Assembly (NCBI RefSeq): GCF_030818545.1
Contig: NZ_JAUTAH010000001.1
Location: 2,237,001 to 2,301,000, forward strand
DNA: 64,000 bases
From: Brevundimonas sp. SORGH_AS_0993
GTDB lineage: Bacteria > Pseudomonadota > Alphaproteobacteria > Caulobacterales > Caulobacteraceae
Reading direction: 5' to 3'
This document shows positions 9,325 through 18,169 of the stretch, piece by piece. Each line of letters begins with the position of its first letter. The first letter of the stretch is position 1. Made by a program: the position numbers and the translations under genes. Under the pieces are notes generated by a model. The model did no database searches. It worked only from the letters and a program-made list of their open reading frames with translations, and had not been told where the DNA came from.

Positions 9325-10122
9325 ATGACCCAATCCAGCGACATCACCTACGCCGGCTATCTGGCGTTGGACGACCTGCTTTCGACTCAGCATCCGCTGT
9401 CGGACCAGCATGACGAAATGCTGTTCGTCATCATTCACCAGACCAAGGAACTGTGGCTGAAGCAGATGCTGCACGAGGTGGCCCTGGCCCAGACCCTGGT
9501 GCGCGGCGGCGATCTGGTGCCCGCCTACAAGAGCCTGGCGCGGGTCAGCCGCATCCAGGCGGTCATGACCCAGAGCTGGGACATCCTGTCGACCATGACG
9601 CCGGCGGACTATCTGCGGTTCCGGGGCGTGCTGGGTTCGTCCTCCGGCTTTCAGAGCGATCAGTTTCGGCGCTTCGAGGCCATGCTGGGCTTGAAAGACG
9701 CCAGCTTCCTGAAGTTCCATGTCGAACGCCCGGCCGCCCATGCGGCGCTGAAGGCCGCCATCGCCGCACCCAGCCTCTATGACGACGCCTTGGCCCAGCT
9801 GGCGCGCGCGGGCCTGCCGGCGCCGGCCGCCGTGCTGAACCGCGACGTGACCCAACCCTATGAGCCGTCCGAGGCCGTCGAGGCCGCCTGGCTGGAGGTC
9901 TATCGCGATACCGAGCGATGGTGGGCGCTGTATCAGCTGGCCGAAAAGCTGGTCGATCTGGACGATGCGCTTCTGACCTGGCGGCACAAGCACGTCGTGA
10001 CGGTCGAACGAATCATCGGGCGGCGGCGCGGCACCGGCGGCACCGAAGGGGCGACCTATCTGGCCTCGACCCTGACCAAGCGCTGTTTCCCCGAGCTGTG
10101 GTCTCTGCGCACCAAACTTTGA
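9325..10122 (+). CDS. kynA: Tryptophan 2,3-dioxygenase
   Basis: 265 residues. This haem enzyme opens the indole ring of L-tryptophan to N-formylkynurenine, the first step of the kynurenine pathway. Family segments: YAGYLALDDLLSTQHPLS, FVIIHQTKELWLKQMLHE (substrate pocket His and Arg region), SSSGFQSDQFRRFE, and the C-terminal WRHKHVVTVERIIGRRRGTG containing the haem-ligand His, then YLASTLTKRCFPELW. Start taken at MTQSSDITY because family similarity begins there; an in-frame ATG 51 bases upstream lies next to the repeat. No other kynurenine-pathway gene is adjacent. Confidence 0.95.
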   Translation: MTQSSDITYAGYLALDDLLSTQHPLSDQHDEMLFVIIHQTKELWLKQMLHEVALAQTLVRGGDLVPAYKSLARVSRIQAVMTQSWDILSTMTPADYLRFRGVLGSSSGFQSDQFRRFEAMLGLKDASFLKFHVERPAAHAALKAAIAAPSLYDDALAQLARAGLPAPAAVLNRDVTQPYEPSEAVEAAWLEVYRDTERWWALYQLAEKLVDLDDALLTWRHKHVVTVERIIGRRRGTGGTEGATYLASTLTKRCFPELWSLRTKL

Positions 10123-10195
10123 TGTCGCAGGCGGCAACCAAGGCCGCAGCCCGTCCATTTCGTCCCTAACCGCAACTGCGGAAGGAATGGATGAG

Positions 10196-10681
10196 ATGAG
10201 CAATCCCAACGCCCACGACATCAAGGTCCTGAACGGCCTGATCGAAACGACGCTGGACAGCGCGGACGGCTATCGCGAGGCCGCCCAGCAGACGAACGAC
10301 GCCCACTATCGCGCCCTGTTCGAACGCCGAGCCGCTGAACGCCAGCAAATCGCCGACGACCTGTCGGCCGCCGTGCGCAGCCTGGGCGGCGATCCGGAAT
10401 CCGACGGCTCCATCCTCGCCAAGGCCCACCGCGCCTTCCTGGATGTGAAGCACGCCCTGCTTCGCAACGATGATTCCGTCGTAGGGTCGATCAATTCGGG
10501 CGAGGGCTTCATCGCCGACAAATACGACAAGGCCCTGGAGGATACGGCCATCTCCGCCACCACGCGCGAGACCATTCGCCGGACCCATGCGGCCGTGAAG
10601 GCCGAGCACGAGCAGATGGAGGCCCTGAAGCACAGTCTGAAAGGCCAGCGAACCGAGGCCAGCCCCCTTTTTCCCCACTGA
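10196..10681 (+). CDS. PA2169/DUF2383-type four-helix-bundle protein
   Basis: 161 residues, all helical, with a ferritin-like helix pattern: LNGLIETTLDSADGYREAA, FERRAAERQQIADDLSAAVR, LGGDPESDGSILAKAHRAF, TTRETIRRTHAAVKAEHEQM. It matches the DUF2383/PA2169 family of small four-helix proteins, often linked to stress response but without a known activity. GGAAGGA at 10179-10185 fits the ATG at 10196 better than the ATG at 10187, which it almost touches. The 3' end runs into a 13-14-bp tandem repeat. Confidence 0.8.
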   Translation: MSNPNAHDIKVLNGLIETTLDSADGYREAAQQTNDAHYRALFERRAAERQQIADDLSAAVRSLGGDPESDGSILAKAHRAFLDVKHALLRNDDSVVGSINSGEGFIADKYDKALEDTAISATTRETIRRTHAAVKAEHEQMEALKHSLKGQRTEASPLFPH

Positions 10682-10728
10682 CCCTGGCCACTGACCCTGG
10701 CCCACTGAGCTTGGCCCACTGACCTTGG
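10675..10728. repeat. Short 13-14-bp tandem repeat at the end of the DUF2383 gene
   Basis: Four units of CCACTGACCCTGG or close variants (10675, 10688, 10702, 10716), the last two joined by an extra C. The first unit contains the TGA stop at 10679-10681, so the repeat straddles the gene end and runs to the rplS terminator. Confidence 0.75.
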
Positions 10729-10740
10729 CGCGCAGACATG

Positions 10741-10771
10741 AAAAAGGCCCCGGCGTCTTCGCCGGGGCCTT
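10741..10771 (-). terminator. Rho-independent terminator of rplS
   Basis: Perfect 12-bp stem (AAGGCCCCGGCG 10744-10755; CGCCGGGGCCTT 10760-10771) with a 4-base loop. The A-run at 10741-10745 is the U-run on the minus strand, so it ends trmD-rplS transcripts. It lies 25 bases past the rplS stop and may also slow the convergent transcript. Confidence 0.92.
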
Positions 10772-10795
10772 CGTCATTTCGAAACAGGGCCTGAC

Positions 10796-11221
10796 TTAGG
10801 CTTCGTCGCTGCTCTTGTCGACCGAGCCGGTTTCAGGGATCACGACGCCCTTGGCCGGACGGACCGTCTGGCGTTCGGCGATACGGGCCGACTTGCCGCG
10901 ACGATCACGCAGATAATAGAGCTTGGCGCGCCGCACGACGCCGCGGCGCTTCACTTCGATGGATTCGACGTTCGGCGACAGAATGGGGAATTTGCGCTCG
11001 ACGCCTTCGCCGAACGAGATCTTGCGGACGGTGAAGGTCTCGTTCACGCCGCCGCCGTCACGGGCGATGCAGACGCCTTCGAAGGCCTGAACGCGCTCGC
11101 GCTCGCCTTCCTTGATCTTCACATTGACGCGCAGGGTGTCGCCGGGCTGGAATTCCGGGATCTTGCGTTCGCCCAGGACGCGGGCTTTTTCTTCAGCTTC
11201 CAGCTGTTGAACGATGTTCAT
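10796..11221 (-). CDS. rplS: 50S ribosomal protein L19
   Basis: 141 residues. L19 sits at the 30S-50S interface. Family segments: [68 protein letters not shown] and [17 protein letters not shown]. The final ~20 residues ([10 protein letters not shown]) are the lineage-specific tail. GAGGAG lies 8 bases before the ATG. It is 69 bases downstream of trmD; rpsP and rimM, usual members of this operon, are not here. Confidence 0.98.
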   Translation of the reverse strand: MNIVQQLEAEEKARVLGERKIPEFQPGDTLRVNVKIKEGERERVQAFEGVCIARDGGGVNETFTVRKISFGEGVERKFPILSPNVESIEVKRRGVVRRAKLYYLRDRRGKSARIAERQTVRPAKGVVIPETGSVDKSSDEA

Positions 11222-11290
11222 GTCATTTCTCCTCGAGCTTGGCGCTCTTTACCTGTCATTTGGCGGGGCGAGCCCCGCAGATCCGCAAGG

Positions 11291-11995
11291 TCAAGCCTTG
11301 CGGGGCTGAGCGAGATGCGCCGCCCAGAGGTCCGGCCGCCGCTCCCGCGTCGTCGTCTCCCGCTGCGCCTGGCGCCATCCCGCGATCTTCTTGTGATCGC
11401 CCGACAGCAGCACCTCGGGTATCTCCAGCCCCTCGAACGTCCGCGGTCGCGTGTACTGCGGATGTTCCAGAAGCCCGTCCTCGAAGCTTTCGGACGACAG
11501 GCTGTCGCCTGAGCCGAGCACGCCGGGGATCAGTCTTACGCACGCCTCGATCACGACCATGGCCGCCGCCTCGCCGCCGGCGAGAACCGCGTCTCCGACC
11601 GAGACCTCCTCGAATCCGCGTGCATCCAGCACCCGCTGATCCACCCCCTCGAAACGACCGCACAGCACGACGATTCCGTCCGCCTGCGCCCATTCCTTGA
11701 CGCGCGCCTGGGTCAGGGGCCGACCCCGGGCGCTCATGTACAAAAGCGGCCGTTTCGGCCCCGGCAGGCTATCGACCGCCCGAGCTACAACGTCCGCCTT
11801 CAACACCGCTCCCGGACCGCCGCCCGCAGGGGTGTCGTCCAGGAAGCCGCGCGTATCTGTGGAAAAGGCGCGAATGTCAACCGTGTCCAGGCTCCATAGG
11901 CCCTTCTCGCGCCAGGCCGTGCCGATCAGCGACACGCCGAGCGGGCCGGGAAAGGACTCGGGAAACATGGTCAGGACGGTGACGGTAAAGGGCAT
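11291..11995 (-). CDS. trmD: tRNA (guanine37-N1)-methyltransferase
   Basis: 234 residues. TrmD uses S-adenosylmethionine to methylate G37 of tRNAs reading CNN codons, preventing +1 frameshifting. Trefoil-knot motifs are present: [59 protein letters not shown] and [13 protein letters not shown]. Full length for the family. It lies between a zinc-ribbon protein and rplS on the minus strand; trmD-rplS linkage is widely conserved. Confidence 0.98.
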   Translation of the reverse strand: MPFTVTVLTMFPESFPGPLGVSLIGTAWREKGLWSLDTVDIRAFSTDTRGFLDDTPAGGGPGAVLKADVVARAVDSLPGPKRPLLYMSARGRPLTQARVKEWAQADGIVVLCGRFEGVDQRVLDARGFEEVSVGDAVLAGGEAAAMVVIEACVRLIPGVLGSGDSLSSESFEDGLLEHPQYTRPRTFEGLEIPEVLLSGDHKKIAGWRQAQRETTTRERRPDLWAAHLAQPRKA

Positions 11996-12051
11996 GGCGG
12001 CGGCTCATACACCAAAGCCCCGCTGCCCGCGAGGCGAGGCGGTCGTCGGCG

Positions 12052-12369
12052 TCAGTCGAAGATGTCGAAGATATCCATGCGCTTCTTTTTCTTGCGCCGG
12101 TCATCGTCGTCGTTCCGATAGCGGTCCCGATCACGCTCCCGATCATCGAAGCGGGTCCGGCTGTCGTGGCTGGCTTGAGGCGGAGCGTAGGCGGGGGCCG
12201 GCGCGACAGGGGCGCCGCGCGCCTCGCCCGAGGCGGCGGCCATCAGATTCTCCAGCTCGCCGCGATCCAGCCAGACGCCCCGGCAGGTCGGGCACATATC
12301 GAACTGAACGCCCGACCGTTCGACGGTCGTCATGGGCGCGCTGTCGTTGGGGCACATCAGAAGCGGCAT
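12052..12369 (-). CDS. Small zinc-ribbon (zf-TFIIB type) protein
   Basis: 105 residues. The N-terminal half is a TFIIB-type zinc ribbon: LLMCPNDSAPM supplies one metal-binding half (only one Cys, in a CPND setting) and FDMCPTCRGVWLDRGELENL the other, the family signature. The rest is Ala/Pro-rich, then an Asp/Arg/Lys-rich tail (RYRNDDDDRRKKKKRMDIFD), probably disordered. ATG at 12369 is preceded by GGAG; the longer open frame upstream has no similarity. Function unknown. It starts 56 bases upstream of trmD and may share its transcript. Confidence 0.8.
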   Translation of the reverse strand: MPLLMCPNDSAPMTTVERSGVQFDMCPTCRGVWLDRGELENLMAAASGEARGAPVAPAPAYAPPQASHDSRTRFDDRERDRDRYRNDDDDRRKKKKRMDIFDIFD

Positions 12370-12516
12370 GGAATCTCCGTATCGGTCAGTCCCCAAGATG
12401 GCGACGACCTTTCCCCGGCGCAGCGCGACCCGTTGCCGCGTCGGCGCGCGCCGCACCCCTGCAACCAAGGTCAAGCTTGGGCGTTGGGACGGAGCTTGAC
12501 CATAAGGAGGTTCGTC

Positions 12517-12654
12517 ATGCGCAAGATCGTCACCCTGTCGCTGGTGGCCGCCGCCTTGGCTGTCTCGGCCTGCAACACCATCGCCGGCGTCGGCCGCGAC
12601 GTGTCGGCGGCCGGTTCGGCCGTGACACAGGGCGCCAACGACGCCAAACACTGA
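12517..12654 (+). CDS. Entericidin-type small lipoprotein
   Basis: 45 residues: MRKIVTLSLVAAALAVSACN is a lipoprotein signal with a lipobox ending at Cys19, then NTIAGVGRDVSAAGSAVTQG, the conserved core of entericidin A/B-like proteins. Mature length is about 27 residues. A strong AAGGAGG lies 7 bases before the ATG. Entericidins are small outer-membrane or periplasmic lipoproteins, some acting as antidote/toxin pairs in enterics; here there is one gene and the role is unknown. Confidence 0.88.
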   Translation: MRKIVTLSLVAAALAVSACNTIAGVGRDVSAAGSAVTQGANDAKH

Positions 12655-12747
12655 GGCCGTTGCAGGGAGACGAGGGGCCGACCCGCCTTCTCGTTTCCGT
12701 TGCGGTCAGAGGGTAGTTTGAGCTCTCAACCCAGAAGGAGACGGATC

Positions 12748-13152
12748 ATGGGCATGCTGGACAATGTGCTGAACGGCCTGGGCGGCGACGCGGCCGGCGG
12801 CCTAGGCGATCTGCTGCGGGGCCAGGGCGGCGTCGGCGGCCTGGTCGAAAAGTTCAATCAGGCCGGCCTGGCCGACGTGGTCGGCTCCTGGATCGGGACC
12901 GGCGCCAACGCCAATATCTCGGCCGAACAGATCGCCGCCGTGATCGGCCACGGCCCCCTGGCCGACATGGCCGCCAAGATGGGCGTCACGCCCCAGCAGG
13001 CGGGCGAGACCCTGGCGGGCCTGCTGCCCGAAGCCATCGACCGCATGACCCCCGGCGGTCGGATCGACGGCGCCGACGACCTGCTGGCCAAGCTGCCGGC
13101 CGGGCTTGCGGGCGGCTTGGGCGACATGATCGGCGGCTTCCTGAAGCGCTGA
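12748..13152 (+). CDS. YidB-family (DUF937) protein
   Basis: 134 residues, Gly-rich start MGMLDNVLNGLGGDAAGGLG, then a compact helical domain: GGLVEKFNQAGLADVVGSWI, NANISAEQIAAVIGHGPL, KMGVTPQQAGETLAGLLPEA, PGGRIDGADDLLAKLP. This is the YidB family; its function is not established. AGAAGGAG sits 8 bases before the ATG. Ends two bases before the convergent AmpG-like gene, with no terminator between. Confidence 0.85.
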   Translation: MGMLDNVLNGLGGDAAGGLGDLLRGQGGVGGLVEKFNQAGLADVVGSWIGTGANANISAEQIAAVIGHGPLADMAAKMGVTPQQAGETLAGLLPEAIDRMTPGGRIDGADDLLAKLPAGLAGGLGDMIGGFLKR

Positions 13153-13154
13153 GG

Positions 13155-14822
13155 CTATCGCTTTCGGCGCTTTTCCAAGGTTAGTCTGACCCATTCGAGG
13201 ACGCAGAACACCACGGCGACCAGACCGATGGCTGCGGCGAACTGGAACATCGGCGCGAAGCCAGCCCTGTCCACCAGTTCGCCTAGGGGGGCGCGCCCCA
13301 GCGTCCCGATGAGGAGCGCCAAGGATGTGAAGACAGCGAACTGAACCGCGCCGAACAGTCTGTTTGAAAGTGCTGACAGATAGGCGACAAACGCGGCGCC
13401 GGCGAAGCCGCCAGCAATGTTCTCCCCGGCGATGGCGACCATCAGCCGAGCGAGAGGAGCGCCGACCCCGAAGGTCGAGAATACGCCGTACAGCCCGGTT
13501 GCTCGCATGAAAGGATCGATCACCGGCGCGCCCAAGGCCAAGTCCATCATGAGCAGATTCGTCGCGGCGCTCAGCACGGCTCCGATCAGAAGACAGGGCA
13601 TGCGGCCGATGACGAGCAACGCCCAGCCGCCCAAGCCGATTCCCATCAGGGTCATCACGACGCCGAAGGTCTTGGACGCCAGCGCCACCTCGGTCATCGT
13701 TCGCCCCAGAGCACCGCCGTCCGTGCCCAAATAGAATGGATAGGCAAAAGGGCCCCAAATCCCATCGGTGATACGGTAGCTCAGAATCAGACCCAGAACG
13801 ATCAACGCGCCCCAACCCAACCGACCCATCAACTCCACCAAGGGAGCCAGGATGGCGTCGTAAAACCGTTCGGACAATCCGCCATGGGAGTAACCTTGAG
13901 CGGAGGGCATCGCCCTGCTTCGCCATACCAGGAAACCGGCCAATCCTGCCGGCAGGAGAACGGCTGCGGTGACGATCCAGGCCCCCCAGGTCTGTATGAA
14001 TTCGCCCGCGCTGGGCGCAGGGGTTGTCGTCAATGCCACGATCATGAAGCGGATCACCATGAAGGCGGACCAGGCCCAGGCCGTGAGCGTCACGATAAGG
14101 GCGATGCGGCGCAGAGCAGGGGTGGCGATACGCTCGCGCGTGATCGCCTGGCCGGCTGTCACGATAGGTTCGGGCGCAATGAGTGAGCCCAGCAATCCCA
14201 ACCCCATCAGGCCAGCGCCGATCAGAAAGGTGGCCGGCCAACCGAGATTGTCCGCCAGGATCAGGGCGCCGGCGCCGCCGACCAGAGCCGCAGTGCGAAA
14301 GCCCAACTGATAGACCGCTGATAGCAGGTCCACAGGCGCACGATCATCCGCAGCCTCGATCCGCCAGGTGTCGATAACGATGTCCTGTGTCGCTGAAGCG
14401 AAGGCGCCTAGAGCGGCCGCAAACGCCAGGAATCCGACGGCGCCGGTCGCGGGGTGCGACAAGGCGATAATGACAAAGGCCAGAGCCAAAACGGCCTGAC
14501 AGATCATCATCCAAGATCGCCTTTGTCCTAGTCGCCCTAAGCCCGGCAAACGCAAGCCGACTGCGGGCGACCAGAGAAACTTGAACGCGCCGAAAAGCCC
14601 GACCCAGGATAGGACCCCAATCGTTGCGACAGACACGGCAACAGCCGAAAGCCAAGCGTTCAGCGTGCCGAACAACATGGCGAAGGGCAGACCGGAAGAG
14701 AAGCCGAGCAGCAACATCGCTAGTGTGCGGCGCTCTCGGAAGGCGGCCTTGATGACACCGAAACCCTTGGGCTGTGGTCGCAGGGCGGCGACTTCATCTG
14801 CGGGGGTGGCTTTGTCGGTCAT
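13155..14822 (-). CDS. AmpG-type major facilitator (putative muropeptide permease)
   Basis: 555 residues with about 14 hydrophobic segments. AmpG-type proteins import anhydromuropeptides for cell-wall recycling. Family features: FSSGLPFAMLFGTLNAWLS, GLFGAFKFLWSPAVGLRLPG, ATQDIVIDTWRIE (the conserved Asp-containing segment) and LLSAVYQLGFRTAAL. A cytoplasmic N-terminus (KPKGFGVIK-like) precedes the first helix. Base composition is less GC-rich than the neighbours. Substrate is inferred from the family only; a second AmpG paralogue is common in Caulobacterales and cannot be excluded as the main recycler. Confidence 0.85.
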   Translation of the reverse strand: MTDKATPADEVAALRPQPKGFGVIKAAFRERRTLAMLLLGFSSGLPFAMLFGTLNAWLSAVAVSVATIGVLSWVGLFGAFKFLWSPAVGLRLPGLGRLGQRRSWMMICQAVLALAFVIIALSHPATGAVGFLAFAAALGAFASATQDIVIDTWRIEAADDRAPVDLLSAVYQLGFRTAALVGGAGALILADNLGWPATFLIGAGLMGLGLLGSLIAPEPIVTAGQAITRERIATPALRRIALIVTLTAWAWSAFMVIRFMIVALTTTPAPSAGEFIQTWGAWIVTAAVLLPAGLAGFLVWRSRAMPSAQGYSHGGLSERFYDAILAPLVELMGRLGWGALIVLGLILSYRITDGIWGPFAYPFYLGTDGGALGRTMTEVALASKTFGVVMTLMGIGLGGWALLVIGRMPCLLIGAVLSAATNLLMMDLALGAPVIDPFMRATGLYGVFSTFGVGAPLARLMVAIAGENIAGGFAGAAFVAYLSALSNRLFGAVQFAVFTSLALLIGTLGRAPLGELVDRAGFAPMFQFAAAIGLVAVVFCVLEWVRLTLEKRRKR

Positions 14823-14862
14823 GGAACGCTCCGGCGGCGGCCGGAACGCGGACGCCTGAATC

Positions 14863-16416
14863 TCAGCCGACCTTGGCGCGGATGTCGCGCTTCGTCCAGC
14901 GGGCCAGCGCGGTGCGCAGTGAGGCGGCGTCCAACGGCTTTGTCAGGTGGTCGTTCATCCCGGCTTCGAGACAGGTGCGACGGTCCTCGGCGAAGGCGTT
15001 GGCGGTCAGGGCGACGATGGGGGTGACGTCGCCGGCGGCGCGGATCGCGCGCGCGGCGGCCGGCCCATCCATGCCCGGCATGCGCATATCCATGAAGACC
15101 AGATCGTAGCGTGCGCGCTGGAGGGCCTCGACCGCCTCGACGCCGGTGGCGGCCGTTTCGACGACGCAGCCCTCGCGGCGCAACAGGGTGCGCGCCAGCA
15201 GGGCGCCGACCGGATTGTCTTCGACCAGCAGGACGCGCGTTCCGGCGAACCGCGCCGGGGCGACGCGGTCGTCCAGGGGCGGGCGGGCCGGCGCGGCCTT
15301 GGCCTGGCTGTGGACGGCCCCGGCGGCGGCCCGAACCCGCTCGACCAGGGAGGCGCGGCGCAGGGGCTTGATCAGATAGCCGTGAGCGCCAGCGACGCGA
15401 TAGCGGGCGATCAGGTCTCGCTCGGACGGTTTCAGCAGGACGATGGCGCGGCCCGTCTCGGGCAGGGCGGCCAGAGTCTGGCCGGGCGGGGCCGCTGCAT
15501 GATCGACCAGAATGATCGGGGCGGAACAGGAGACCTTGCCGCCTGACGTCCGGATCTGATCGGCCGCCGCCGACCGGACGAACGGGTCGGGCGACTGGAC
15601 CGCCACGGCCAGGCCGGCCAGCTCCGACCGGGGGACCTCGAACCCGGCCAGGGCGGGGAAGGCGGCCTCGAAGCGAAAACGGGCGCCGCGCCCCCGGCCG
15701 GGTCGATCCTCGATCCTGACCGTGCCTTCCATTGCTGTGGCCAGCTTGCGGACCACCGCCAGCCCCAGACCGGCGCCGTCATAGCGCACGGCGTCCGAGG
15801 AATCGGCATGGCCGAACTCCTCGAAGATGCGCTCGCGCGCCTCGGGCGCGACGCCGGGGCCGGTGTCGTCGACGATGAAGGACAGGCGAACCTGGTCGGG
15901 ACCGGCTTCGCCGCCCGCCCGTTCGACCGCTATGCGGACCCCGCCGGTCTCGGTGAACTTCACCGCGTTGCCGGCCAGGTTGAACAGGACCTGGCGCAAC
16001 CGCCCCTCGTCGGCCAGAATTCGCGGCACGTCGGCGGCCACCGACCACGCCATCTCCAGTCCCTTGTCGTGGGCGCGGGGGCTGAGCAGTTCGGCGACGC
16101 CGCGCACCAGATGTTCGGGATCGACGGGCGTCAGGTCGAATTCCAGAGAACCCGCCTCCAGCCGCGCGTAATCTAGGAGGTCGTTGACCAGGCCCAGCAG
16201 ATGTTCGGCCGACTGGCGCGCGGCCTCGGCATAGGCGCGCTGGGCGCCGTCCAGCCGGGTGCGCTCCAACAAATTGATCATGCCGACGACACCGTTCAGC
16301 GGCGTGCGCATCTCATGGCTCATCAGTCGCAAGAACTGTTGGGACGGATCGGCCGCGCTCGCCGCCGACCCTGAAGCCGCCTGATCCTCGATCCGTTTCG
16401 CCGCGCGTCGCGCCAT
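14863..16416 (-). CDS. shkA: Cytosolic hybrid histidine kinase with a pseudoreceiver, ShkA-like
   Basis: 517 residues, no membrane segment. Order: HisKA with SHEMRTPLNG (H34), HATPase (NLAGNAVKFT, DDTGPGV, GAGLGLAVV), a degenerate receiver (about 265-365) lacking the acidic pocket and phospho-Asp, a linker with a DDR triplet (382-384), and a true receiver (VLLVEDN, phospho-Asp D443 in FMDMRMPGMDG, Lys in LTKPL). This architecture, the YLIKPLR stretch (347-353) of the pseudoreceiver and the DDR linker match ShkA of Caulobacter, which is switched on by cyclic di-GMP and feeds the ShpA-TacA stalk pathway. Orthology is inferred from motifs I recall; the partners are not in the window. Confidence 0.8.
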   Translation of the reverse strand: MARRAAKRIEDQAASGSAASAADPSQQFLRLMSHEMRTPLNGVVGMINLLERTRLDGAQRAYAEAARQSAEHLLGLVNDLLDYARLEAGSLEFDLTPVDPEHLVRGVAELLSPRAHDKGLEMAWSVAADVPRILADEGRLRQVLFNLAGNAVKFTETGGVRIAVERAGGEAGPDQVRLSFIVDDTGPGVAPEARERIFEEFGHADSSDAVRYDGAGLGLAVVRKLATAMEGTVRIEDRPGRGRGARFRFEAAFPALAGFEVPRSELAGLAVAVQSPDPFVRSAAADQIRTSGGKVSCSAPIILVDHAAAPPGQTLAALPETGRAIVLLKPSERDLIARYRVAGAHGYLIKPLRRASLVERVRAAAGAVHSQAKAAPARPPLDDRVAPARFAGTRVLLVEDNPVGALLARTLLRREGCVVETAATGVEAVEALQRARYDLVFMDMRMPGMDGPAAARAIRAAGDVTPIVALTANAFAEDRRTCLEAGMNDHLTKPLDAASLRTALARWTKRDIRAKVG

Positions 16417-16504
16417 GCCGCCTGTCTCCGTCCTGGGCGCAGTCTAGGCGGTGCGGGTTAAGGATTGGTCCCCCGCTGTTCGACTTCACCGGATCGGTTG
16501 GAGA

Positions 16505-18109
16505 TCAGTTGGAGAGGAAGGGCGCCTGCGCCGGGCCGGTCTTCCCCACGCCGAAGGCGGCGCCGCGGCGGTCGAACTCCGCCTGGGCGCCGACCGTGGC
16601 GCGGCGATAGATCAAGGCCTCGGCCACATGGCGGCGCAACACGCCGGTGGAGCCGTCCAGATCGGCGATGGTGCGCGCCAGGCGCAGTGTGCGGGTCCAG
16701 CCGCGCGCCGTCAGCCCCCCGGCCTCGCCCGCCCGCATCAGCAGCATTCGTCCGGCCTCGTCCGGGGTGGCGAAACGGTCCAAGGCCGCCCCGCCGATGC
16801 GGGCGTTCAGACCCTGGCTCGCTTCCAGCCCTGCTTCGCGCGCCCGATCCTCCTGCAGGGCGCGGGCCTGGGCGACGCGATCCCTGGCCTCGGCTGTGCC
16901 CTCGGCCGGCGGCGGCAGGGTCATGTCGGCGGCGGTGACGGGCGGCGTATCCACCGTCAGGTCGATGCGGTCGAACATCGGGCCGGACACCCGGTTCTGA
17001 TAGTCGCGCTGGCAGCGGGGCGCCTTGCCGCAGGCGCCGCGTCCGGCTCCGCCCACGCCGCAGCGGCACGGGTTCATGGCCGCCACCAGCTGGAACCGCG
17101 CCGGATAGCGGATGTGGGCGTTGGCGCGGGCCACCACGATCTCCCCCGTCTCCAGGGGTGCGCGCAGCGAATCCAGGGCCTGGGCCGAGTATTCGGGCAG
17201 TTCGTCCAGGAAAAGCACGCCATTGTGGGCCAGGGACGCCTCGCCCGGCTTGGCGCGCAGGCCGCCGCCGGTCAGGGCCGCCATGGAGGCGGAGTGGTGA
17301 GGGCTACGGAACGGCCGGTCGCGCGTCAGGGCGCCGCGCTCGATCAGGCCGGCGATCGACCAGACCATGGAGGTCTCCAACAGCTCCTGCGAGGTCAGGG
17401 GCGGCAGCAGGCCCGGCAGGCGTTGCGCCATCATCGACTTGCCCGATCCCGGCGGCCCGATGAACAGCAGATTGTGGCCCCCGGCCGCCGCGATCTCCAG
17501 CGCCCGCTTGGCGCTCTCCTGGCCCTTGACCTCGCGCAGGTCCGGCACGGCGCCGCCGTCGGCCAGGGGGCCGGGTTCGGGCGCGCGCAGGACCTGCGCG
17601 CCCTTGAAATGGTTGACCAGGCCGATCAGCGAACGCGGGGCCAGAATGCGCGCGCCGCCGGCCCAGGCGGCCTCCGGCCCCGTAGCCTCGGGACAGATCA
17701 GGCCCAGACCCATGGCGTCGGCGGCGACGGCGGCGGGCAGGGCGCCGCCCACCCGCGCGATCTGGCCGTCCAGGCCCAGCTCGCCGATGGCGGCCCAGCC
17801 GTCCAGGGCGTCAGGGGCGATCACCCCCATGGCCGCCATCAGGGCCAGGGCGATGGGCAGGTCGAAATGGCTGCCCTCCTTGGGCAGGTCGGCCGGCGCC
17901 AGATTGGCGATGATCCGCTTGGCGGGCAGGGCCAGACCGATGCCGGCGAAGGCGCCGCGCACCCGCTCCTTGCTTTCGGCCACGGCCTTGTCCGGCAGGC
18001 CGACGATGTTGAACACGGTCGGTCCGTCGCTGCCGACCAGTTGGACCTCCACGTCCACGCGCCGGGCTTCCACTCCGTCGAAGGCGACTGTGACGACCCG
18101 CGCGACCAT
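16505..18109 (-). CDS. comM: YifB/ComM-family Mg-chelatase-like AAA+ ATPase
   Basis: 534 residues. N-terminal ChlI-like domain (ARRVDVEVQLVGSDGPTVFN, VGLPDKAVAESKERVRGAF), then AAA+ core with Walker A GPPGSGKSMMAQ, Walker B VLFLDELPEY, a Cys-rich zinc insertion (CRCGVGGAGRGACGKAPRCQ) and the C-terminal lid (GLTARGWTRTLRLARTIADL). Members act as helicases in branch migration during natural transformation and recombination. It stands alone, about 60 bases downstream of gshB on the same strand. Confidence 0.93.
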   Translation of the reverse strand: MVARVVTVAFDGVEARRVDVEVQLVGSDGPTVFNIVGLPDKAVAESKERVRGAFAGIGLALPAKRIIANLAPADLPKEGSHFDLPIALALMAAMGVIAPDALDGWAAIGELGLDGQIARVGGALPAAVAADAMGLGLICPEATGPEAAWAGGARILAPRSLIGLVNHFKGAQVLRAPEPGPLADGGAVPDLREVKGQESAKRALEIAAAGGHNLLFIGPPGSGKSMMAQRLPGLLPPLTSQELLETSMVWSIAGLIERGALTRDRPFRSPHHSASMAALTGGGLRAKPGEASLAHNGVLFLDELPEYSAQALDSLRAPLETGEIVVARANAHIRYPARFQLVAAMNPCRCGVGGAGRGACGKAPRCQRDYQNRVSGPMFDRIDLTVDTPPVTAADMTLPPPAEGTAEARDRVAQARALQEDRAREAGLEASQGLNARIGGAALDRFATPDEAGRMLLMRAGEAGGLTARGWTRTLRLARTIADLDGSTGVLRRHVAEALIYRRATVGAQAEFDRRGAAFGVGKTGPAQAPFLSN

Positions 18110-18169
18110 ATGTTCCTCTCCGTCGTGGCGAGGAACAAAACACGAACCGAAATCTAATTCAAGTCGTGT

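Noticed and set aside
12802..14241. 479-codon open frame on the minus strand
   Set aside because: Shadow of the AmpG-like gene in another frame and antisense to the YidB-like gene.
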